Assembly (NCBI GenBank): GCA_903837815.1
Contig: CAILWD010000295.1
Location: 1-6,133 of the forward strand
Direction: 5' to 3'
Source: an uncultured Chloroflexota bacterium
Lineage (GTDB): Bacteria; Chloroflexota; Anaerolineae; Anaerolineales; Villigracilaceae
DNA length: 6,133 nucleotides
Shown: in pieces, positions 1 to 4,933 of the stretch
Numbering within the stretch: the first letter of the stretch is position 1
How the letters are laid out: each line of letters begins with the position of its first letter
The notes under the pieces: generated by a model
Databases searched by the model: none
What the model was told of the DNA's origin: nothing
What the model saw: the letters and a program-made list of their open reading frames with translations, nothing else
Made by a program: the position numbers and the translations under genes

Positions 1-1704
1 ACCGACAGCGGGCAGATTGCCCTCGGTCAAAATGTGGTGGTTGCCTTCCTCTCCTGGGAGGGCGGCAATTTCGAGGATGCGATTTTGCTTTCCGAGCGTC
101 TGGTTCAGGACGACCGCTTCACCTCGGTTCACATCGAGAAGCATGAAGTGGAAGCCCGCGATACCAAACTTGGTCCCGAAGAGATCACCCGCGACATCCC
201 CAATGTGGGCGACGACGCGATCAAAGACCTCGACGAAAACGGCATCATCCGCATCGGCGCGGAAGTTGGCCCCAACGACATCCTTGTCGGCAAGATCACG
301 CCCAAGGGTGAAAAAGAACTCACCCCCGAAGAGCGCCTGCTTCGTGCCATCTTCGGCGAAAAATCACGCGATGTGAAAGACACCTCCCTGCGGATGCCTC
401 ACGGCGAACGCGGCAAGGTGGTGGACGTGAAGGTCTTCACTCGCGAAGACAATTCCGACCTCTCGGCCGGCGTGGACATGATGGTGCGCGTCTCTGTCGC
501 TCAACGCCGCAAGATCACGGCAGGGGACAAGATGGCAGGTCGCCACGGAAACAAGGGTGTGGTTTCCAAGGTTGTGCCTGTGGAAGATATGCCCTTCCTC
601 GAAGACGGAACCCCCGTTGACCTCATCTTGAATCCGCTTGGCGTGCCTGGTCGTATGAATATTGGTCAGGTTTTGGAAGTTCACCTCGGCTGGGCTGCGA
701 AGCGCATGGGGTTCCGCGCAATTACCCCGGTGTTTGACGGCGCGACCGAAGAGCAGATCGAAGCGGAACTCGCCCGCGCCTGGCTCATGGATCAAGCCTG
801 GAAGGAATCTGCCGAGCGCGCCTGGGAATGGCTCAAGGAACAGGAATACGACCCCACCACCATTCAAGACGACGACGAAGTCCGCCGCCTGTATCTCGAA
901 CACTGGCTCGGAAAACGCAAATACGATGTTTACAGCCTGAACGAACCTGACTATGCCCGTCACGCCGCCGCCAAGGAATGGTTGCGCGAGAAGGGATATG
1001 CCAAGCCCGAAGAAATCCTGCTCGATGATCGTGATGTGGCGAACTCCAATCCCGAAATTGACGACATGACCATCAAGGCCTGCCTGCGCTTGTGGATGGA
1101 ATCTAATGGGGTGACCCGTCGAGTTGCCGAAGACAAGGTTTATGAAACGGCTCAGGAACTTGCCAAGGAAAAAGGACTTCCGCTTCCCACCCTCGGCAAG
1201 CAGACTCTGCGCGATGGCAAGACCGGCCTTCCGTATGACCAGCCTGTAACTGTCGGCGTCATGACCATCCTCAAATTGCATCACCTTGTCGAAGACAAAG
1301 TTCACGCCCGCTCGACGGGTCCGTACAGCCTCGTTACCCAGCAGCCTCTCGGCGGCAAGGCGCAGTTCGGCGGTCAACGCTTCGGCGAAATGGAGGTGTG
1401 GGCGCTTGAAGCCTACGGTGCGGCGCACACACTTCAGGAAATGCTTACGGTCAAGTCGGACGATGTCCAGGGTCGCGTCAACACCTATGAGGCAATTGTC
1501 AAGAGCGAGCCGATCGAAGAGCCGAGCATCCCCGCCTCCTTCCGCGTGCTGGTCAAGGAATTGCAGTCGCTTGGTCTCGCGGTCGAAGCGGTCAACGAAA
1601 GCGGCGACGTGGTGCGGTTTGGCAAGGACGATGAAAAGGCGCATCCGCCCAAACACGATACCGGACTGTTGAGTCTTGGAGAGAATCAATCCAGGAAAAA
1701 GTAG
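1..1704 (+). CDS. rpoB: DNA-directed RNA polymerase subunit beta, C-terminal part (5' end outside window)
   Basis: This is the last 567 codons of the RNA polymerase beta subunit, part of the cytoplasmic core enzyme. The reading frame is open from base 1, so the gene starts upstream; by comparison with E. coli RpoB roughly the N-terminal 60% is missing. Conserved blocks appear in family order: NFEDAILLSERLVQ (near 67-108), RDTKLGPEEITRDIPNVG, GDKMAGRHGNKGVVSK (523-570), the LNPLGVPGRMNIGQVLE block (631-681), and HARSTGPYSLVTQQPLGGKAQ followed by FGEMEVWALEAYGAA (1303-1425). The lysines of the GDK and GNK motifs (529-531 and 553-555) match E. coli Lys1065 and Lys1073 at the active centre. The frame ends with TAG after a short basic tail. 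The large E. coli insertion before the GDKMAGRHGNKG block is absent, but a 131-residue insertion interrupts the region after FDGATEEQI (separate entry). rpoC does not follow, which is unusual. The identification is secure. Confidence 0.98.
   Translation, partial: TDSGQIALGQNVVVAFLSWEGGNFEDAILLSERLVQDDRFTSVHIEKHEVEARDTKLGPEEITRDIPNVGDDAIKDLDENGIIRIGAEVGPNDILVGKITPKGEKELTPEERLLRAIFGEKSRDVKDTSLRMPHGERGKVVDVKVFTREDNSDLSAGVDMMVRVSVAQRRKITAGDKMAGRHGNKGVVSKVVPVEDMPFLEDGTPVDLILNPLGVPGRMNIGQVLEVHLGWAAKRMGFRAITPVFDGATEEQIEAELARAWLMDQAWKESAERAWEWLKEQEYDPTTIQDDDEVRRLYLEHWLGKRKYDVYSLNEPDYARHAAAKEWLREKGYAKPEEILLDDRDVANSNPEIDDMTIKACLRLWMESNGVTRRVAEDKVYETAQELAKEKGLPLPTLGKQTLRDGKTGLPYDQPVTVGVMTILKLHHLVEDKVHARSTGPYSLVTQQPLGGKAQFGGQRFGEMEVWALEAYGAAHTLQEMLTVKSDDVQGRVNTYEAIVKSEPIEEPSIPASFRVLVKELQSLGLAVEAVNESGDVVRFGKDDEKAHPPKHDTGLLSLGENQSRKK
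781..1173 (+). other. Lineage-specific insertion inside RpoB (about 131 residues, helical, repetitive)
   Basis: Most RpoB proteins run from the FDGA.EE.I..L motif almost directly into a GLP..G...L.DG.TG motif. Here these flanks lie at about 736-780 and 1174-1230, separated by 131 extra residues in frame with no stop codon. The extra segment is rich in Trp, Glu, Lys, Asp and Tyr and looks mainly alpha-helical. It contains a repeated pattern: EWLKEQEY (826-849), EWLREKGY (976-999) and a weaker ELAKEKGL at the exit (1156-1179). Each of the first two is followed by Pro, Ile, an acidic DDxxV cluster and then a Leu/Trp helix ending WL or WM. From memory, Thermus RpoB carries a shorter, different insertion at about this site, so the position tolerates extra domains. 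The function is unknown. The boundaries are good to a few residues. Confidence 0.85.
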
Positions 1705-1713
1705 CGTTTTCCA

Positions 1714-1742
1714 TTGACGCAACAGGATTGGCGTGATAAACT
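1714..1742 (+). promoter_or_regulatory. Candidate sigma-70-type promoter for the rpsL operon
   Basis: TTGACG at 1714-1719 matches five of six bases of the -35 consensus. TAAACT at 1737-1742 matches four of six bases of the -10 consensus, with the optimal 17-base spacer. It starts 10 bases after the rpoB stop codon. The predicted transcription start near 1749-1750 falls exactly at the 5' edge of the structured leader. The location suggests that the str genes can be transcribed separately from rpoB. This rests on consensus matching only. Confidence 0.55.
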
Positions 1743-1748
1743 AACCAG

Positions 1749-1892
1749 CCGTTGCCCAGAAAGCAAGAGCGGCTTTACCCCCGCTCGACTCATTGGCAGC
1801 TACAAATGAGGCCATCAGGGATTGTTGTGATGGTCTCATTTCTTGCGAATGTTCATATCGATTTGTGAAAAAATTTGTAATCGGAGAAGACG
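1749..1892 (+). promoter_or_regulatory. Structured 5' leader of rpsL (possible attenuator or protein-binding leader)
   Basis: The leader contains nested complementary arms. GTTGCC (1751-1756) can pair with GGCAGC (1795-1800) with one G-U pair, enclosing GAGCGG (1767-1772) paired with CCGCTC (1781-1786) around an 8-base loop. A second hairpin of 14 bp follows at 1804-1841. The sequence CTCATT occurs twice, at 1789-1794 and 1835-1840, and both copies can pair with AATGAG at 1805-1810, so two folds are mutually exclusive. The last 40 bases before rpsL are A/T-rich and look unstructured up to the GGAG ribosome binding site at 1883-1886. Pairings are seen directly in the sequence; a regulatory role is inference. 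I do not recognise a named RNA family here. Confidence 0.45.
1804..1841 (+). terminator. Terminator-like hairpin in the rpsL leader
   Basis: AAATGAGGCCATCA (1804-1817) pairs over its full 14 bases with TGATGGTCTCATTT (1828-1841), with a single G-U wobble and a 10-base loop (1818-1827). The descending arm ends in TTT and is followed by CTTG, so the T-tract is short. It could be a weak intrinsic terminator for transcription leaving rpoB, an attenuator for the rpsL transcript, or a purely structural leader element. The stem is clear; the terminator role is uncertain because the T-tract is poor. Confidence 0.45.
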
Positions 1893-2309
1893 ATGCCGAC
1901 AGTCAATCAAATGGTCCGCAAAGGACGCAAAAACAGCAAAGCAAAAAGCAAAGCGCCTGCCTTACAGTTCACCTTGAACAGTTTCAAGCAGCGCCGCGTG
2001 CGACAGGACAAGGGCGCCCCGCAGAAGCGTGGCGTTTGCACTGTTGTTCGTACCACTACGCCCAAGAAGCCGAACTCTGCGCTGCGCAAGATCGCGCGTG
2101 TGCGCTTGACGAACGGCATCGAAGTCACGGCGTATATCCCCGGCGAAGGTCACCAGTTGCAGGAACACTCCGTTGTGCTGGTTCGCGGTGGTCGTGTGAA
2201 GGACCTGCCTGGCGTGCGTTATCACATTGTCCGCGGTTCGCTCGACACCACCGGCGTTGCCAATCGCAAACAGGGTCGTTCGAAGTATGGCGCAAAGCGT
2301 CCCAAGTAA
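1893..2309 (+). CDS. rpsL: 30S ribosomal protein S12
   Basis: S12 sits at the decoding centre of the small ribosomal subunit and contributes to codon-anticodon accuracy; the family is also the classic streptomycin resistance locus. The 138-residue product is full length, beginning MPTVNQMVRKGR and ending SKYGAKRPK. TTTPKKPNSALRK at residues 54-66 and RGGRVKDLPGVRYHIVRG at 98-115 are the signature loops. Lys58/Lys59 and Lys103 correspond to the E. coli lysines altered in streptomycin-resistant mutants and are unmutated here. Asp104 matches the aspartate that RimO methylthiolates in E. coli. Between PAL (22-24) and PQKRG (43-47) there are about 15 more residues than in E. coli, resembling the NSFK-containing loop of B. 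subtilis S12. The ATG is preceded by GGAG at 1883-1886 with a 6-base spacer. It is the first gene of the str cluster here, 188 bases after rpoB. Confidence 0.98.
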   Translation: MPTVNQMVRKGRKNSKAKSKAPALQFTLNSFKQRRVRQDKGAPQKRGVCTVVRTTTPKKPNSALRKIARVRLTNGIEVTAYIPGEGHQLQEHSVVLVRGGRVKDLPGVRYHIVRGSLDTTGVANRKQGRSKYGAKRPK

Positions 2310-2328
2310 TCTATAAATGGAGTAAAGC

Positions 2329-2796
2329 ATGCGTAGAGCAAAACCTGAGAAACGGGAACTCCTTCCCGACAGTCGCTATAACAGCATCAACGTGCAGACC
2401 ATGGTTCAGCATGTGTTGAAGCGCGGCAAGAAAAGCCTTGCCGTTCGTTTGATTTATGATGCCATGGACCTGATCAAGGAACGCACTGAGAAGAGCCCGA
2501 TGGAAGTCTTCGATGGCGCCCTCAAGAACGTCGGTCCCGTCATGGAAGTCCGCCCCCGCCGTGTGGGTGGCGCCACATATCAAGTTCCGATGGAAGTCTC
2601 TTCAGACCGCCGCACCACGCTGGCGCTGCGCTGGATTCTGTCTGCGGCGCGTGACCGCTCTGGAAAATCCTTCTCGGACAAACTGGCTTCCGAATTGATC
2701 GATGCGTTTAACGAGACTGGCTCCGCCATCCGCAAGCGCGACGAAGCGCATAAGATGGCAGAGGCGAACCGCGCCTTCTCCCATTACCGTGTTTAG
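2329..2796 (+). CDS. rpsG: 30S ribosomal protein S7
   Basis: S7 is a primary 16S rRNA-binding protein that organises the head of the small subunit and lines the exit-site tRNA region. The 155-residue product has the family's usual length, from MRRAKPEKRELLPD to the C-terminal FSHYRV. Recognisable blocks are the RGKKSLA segment (32-38), the beta-hairpin sequence VRPRRVGGATYQVP (74-87), the RWILSAAR helix (101-108), and the basic C-terminal helix KRDEAHKMAEANRAFSHYR (136-154). The ATG has GGAG at 2319-2322 with a 6-base spacer. It follows rpsL after only 19 bases. That leaves no room for the long intercistronic S7-binding repressor site known from the E. coli str operon, so if S7 feedback exists here the site must lie elsewhere, perhaps in the rpsL leader. 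This last point is inference. Confidence 0.98.
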   Translation: MRRAKPEKRELLPDSRYNSINVQTMVQHVLKRGKKSLAVRLIYDAMDLIKERTEKSPMEVFDGALKNVGPVMEVRPRRVGGATYQVPMEVSSDRRTTLALRWILSAARDRSGKSFSDKLASELIDAFNETGSAIRKRDEAHKMAEANRAFSHYRV

Positions 2797-2805
2797 TTTT
2801 ATTTT

Positions 2806-2829
2806 AGGAATATAGGAAGTAGCAGGAAG
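2806..2829 (+). promoter_or_regulatory. Cluster of three Shine-Dalgarno-like motifs before fusA
   Basis: The 34-base gap before fusA holds AGGAA at 2806-2810, AGGAAG at 2814-2819 and AGGAAG at 2824-2829. The last copy is very close to the ATG at 2831 (3 bases from its AGGA core) and the middle copy is 11 bases away, so neither has ideal spacing alone. The family N terminus supports this start regardless. Confidence 0.5.
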
Positions 2830-2830
2830 A

Positions 2831-4903
2831 ATGGCACGTTTGCATCCATTGGAGAAGTTTAGAAATATTGGCATTATTGCCCACATCGACGCCGGAAAGA
2901 CGACGACGACCGAGCGTATCATGTTCTATACTGGCATGACGCACCGCATCGGCTCCGTGGATGACGGCACGACAGTGACTGACTGGATGGTACAGGAAAG
3001 AGAGCGGGGCATCACAATTGTCTCGGCGGCTGTATCGGCAGAGTGGAAGGGCTATCAGGTCAACATCATCGATACGCCCGGTCACATTGACTTTACGGCG
3101 GAAGTTCAGCGTTCGTTGCGCGTTCTGGACGGTGGGGTGGTGGTCTTCGACGCGGTACAGGGTGTGGAACCGCAATCCGAAACCGTCTGGCGACAGGCTG
3201 ACCGCTATGGCGTTCCCCGCATTTGTTTTGTAAATAAGATGGATCGCGTCGGCGCATCCTATGAGCGCACCATCGAGACGATCATCGACCGCCTCGGCGC
3301 CAACCCGATCCCCATGCAGATTCCCATTGGTTTCGAGGCAACTTTCAAGGGTCTCGTCGACCTCCTTGAAATGAAGGCTGTCATCTGGCAGGACGACCTT
3401 GGCAAGGAGCCGCAAGTCACCGAAATTCCCGAAGATTTGAAGGATCAGGCTAAAGAGTTGCGCGCCAGGATGGTCGAGAAGATCGCCGAACTCGACGACG
3501 AATTGACCATGAAATTCCTCGAAGGGCAGGAAATCAGCATCGAAGAGATGAAACTCGCTCTTCGCAAAGGTGTTTTGGCGAATAAAGCCGCACCTGTTTT
3601 CTGTGGCTCCTCTCTCAAGAACAAAGGCGTTCAGGTTTTACTGGATGCGGTGGTGGATTATCTTCCCTCCCCGGCGGATAAGCCCACGATGACTGTTTCC
3701 GAGCCTGGCAGCCCCGAAACTACCTTTGAAATTGCCACCAAAGACGACGCACCTCTCGGAGCTTTGGTCTTCAAAATTGTGACCGACCCGTATGTTGGGC
3801 GTCTTGCCTATATTCGCGTTTACTCCGGCGTCATTACCCAGGGACAGTCGGTGATGAACAGCACCAAGGGGCGCAAGGAACGCATCGGACGTTTGATTCG
3901 TATGCACGCCGACCATCGCGAAGACGTGACCGAAATCCGTGCTGGCGACATCGGCGCGGTACTCGGCTTCAAGGAAAGTTTTACCGGCGACACGCTCTGC
4001 GATTCCAAGCATCTTGTTCTTGAAACCATTTCCTTCCCGGAACCGGTGATCTCGATTGCCATCGAACCGAAAAGCACCGCAGACCAGGAAAAAATGGGGG
4101 AAGCCCTCCGCAAACTGTCGGAAGAAGACCCAACACTTCATGTCAACACGGACCAGGATTCGGGTCAGACCATTCTCAGAGGCATGGGCGAACTTCATCT
4201 CGATATTGTGGTGGATCGTCTCTTACGCGAATTCCGCGTGCAGGCAAATGTTGGCGCTCCGCGCGTAGCTTTCCGCGAGTCGATCACCAAGCCGGTCAAG
4301 GAAGTCAATTACAAGTATGCCAAACAATCGGGCGGCAAGGGGCAATATGGACATGTCATTTTCTCCATTGAGCCCGGTGAGCGCGGCAGCGGCATTATTT
4401 TTGAAAACAAAATCATCGGCGGTTCAATTCCGAAGGAATATATTGGGCCCGTTGAAAAGGGCTTTAAGGAAGCAGCCGAGGGTGGCGTTCTGGCTGGCTA
4501 CCCCGTCGTGGACGTAAAAGTCACCTTGTTTGACGGTTCCTTCCACGAAGTTGACTCCAGTGAAATGGCGTTCAAGATGGCTGCCATTTTGGGTTTCAAG
4601 GAAGGCGTGCAAAAGGGTTTGCCCATTTTGCTTGAGCCGATGATGAAAGTCGAAGTCGTTGTCCCCGAAGAATACCTCGGCGACGTGATGGGGCAGATCA
4701 ACAGCCGCCGCGGCTTGATCCAGGGCATGGAAGTCCGCATGGGTAACGCGCAGGCTGTAAAAGCCATGGTTCCGCTGGCGGAAATGTTTGGATACGCAAC
4801 CCAGTTGCGTTCCGCCACCCAGGGACGCGGCGTCTTTAACATGGAATTTGACCACTATGCGCCGGTATCGCAATCAGTGGCAGAAGAAATTTTGAAAGCA
4901 TAA
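2831..4903 (+). CDS. fusA: Elongation factor G (translocase GTPase)
   Basis: EF-G is the cytoplasmic GTPase that moves tRNAs and mRNA through the ribosome after peptide-bond formation and also acts in ribosome recycling. The 690-residue product is full length. GTPase motifs are AHIDAGKT (residues 17-24), RGITI (59-63), DTPGH (81-85, with the catalytic His85), NKMD (135-138) and CGSSLKNKG (258-266). Approximate domains are G with its G' insert 1-280, domain II 290-400, domain III 404-480, domain IV 481-600 and domain V 600-690. Domain IV has the GGKGQYGHV loop (501-509) and DGSFHEVDSSE (568-578), whose His572 matches the tip histidine of Thermus EF-G. TQGRG (663-667) marks domain V. The sequence and the str-cluster position indicate the canonical EF-G rather than a divergent EF-G2 or a TetM-like protection protein. 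It starts 34 bases after rpsG; the MARLHPLEKFRNIGI start matches the family. Confidence 0.98.
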   Translation: MARLHPLEKFRNIGIIAHIDAGKTTTTERIMFYTGMTHRIGSVDDGTTVTDWMVQERERGITIVSAAVSAEWKGYQVNIIDTPGHIDFTAEVQRSLRVLDGGVVVFDAVQGVEPQSETVWRQADRYGVPRICFVNKMDRVGASYERTIETIIDRLGANPIPMQIPIGFEATFKGLVDLLEMKAVIWQDDLGKEPQVTEIPEDLKDQAKELRARMVEKIAELDDELTMKFLEGQEISIEEMKLALRKGVLANKAAPVFCGSSLKNKGVQVLLDAVVDYLPSPADKPTMTVSEPGSPETTFEIATKDDAPLGALVFKIVTDPYVGRLAYIRVYSGVITQGQSVMNSTKGRKERIGRLIRMHADHREDVTEIRAGDIGAVLGFKESFTGDTLCDSKHLVLETISFPEPVISIAIEPKSTADQEKMGEALRKLSEEDPTLHVNTDQDSGQTILRGMGELHLDIVVDRLLREFRVQANVGAPRVAFRESITKPVKEVNYKYAKQSGGKGQYGHVIFSIEPGERGSGIIFENKIIGGSIPKEYIGPVEKGFKEAAEGGVLAGYPVVDVKVTLFDGSFHEVDSSEMAFKMAAILGFKEGVQKGLPILLEPMMKVEVVVPEEYLGDVMGQINSRRGLIQGMEVRMGNAQAVKAMVPLAEMFGYATQLRSATQGRGVFNMEFDHYAPVSQSVAEEILKA

Positions 4904-4919
4904 GTTTTTTTCATAACTC

Positions 4920-4925
4920 AAGGAG
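4920..4925 (+). promoter_or_regulatory. Strong ribosome binding site of tuf
   Basis: AAGGAG with an 8-base spacer to the ATG at 4934 is the best Shine-Dalgarno match in the window. This fits the very high expression expected of EF-Tu. The upstream T-run (4905-4911) right after the fusA stop is not preceded by a hairpin, so I do not call a terminator there. Confidence 0.75.
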
Positions 4926-4933
4926 TTACTATA

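Noticed and set aside
364..1722. Long open frame of 452 codons on the minus strand opposite rpoB.
   Set aside because: It lies wholly against strongly conserved RpoB coding sequence, shows no recognisable domain, and is typical of antisense frames in GC-rich genes.
1751..1800. Nested stems considered as a tRNA or other classical RNA gene.
   Set aside because: No cloverleaf, anticodon arm or TTCGA-type T-loop can be drawn; only two nested stems are supported, so it is kept as a leader structure.
1793..2419. Plus-strand open frame of 208 codons spanning the rpsL leader, rpsL and the start of rpsG.
   Set aside because: It overlaps two certain ribosomal protein genes in another frame and its translation resembles no protein family.
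2831..4903. Possibility that the EF-G gene is a TetM-type ribosomal protection protein or EF-G2.
   Set aside because: The N terminus, G motifs, domain IV loops and str-cluster position all match canonical EF-G.
4904..4933. T-run after the fusA stop as a possible intrinsic terminator between fusA and tuf.
   Set aside because: No stable hairpin precedes the T-run, and the 30-base gap with a strong ribosome binding site points to co-transcription.
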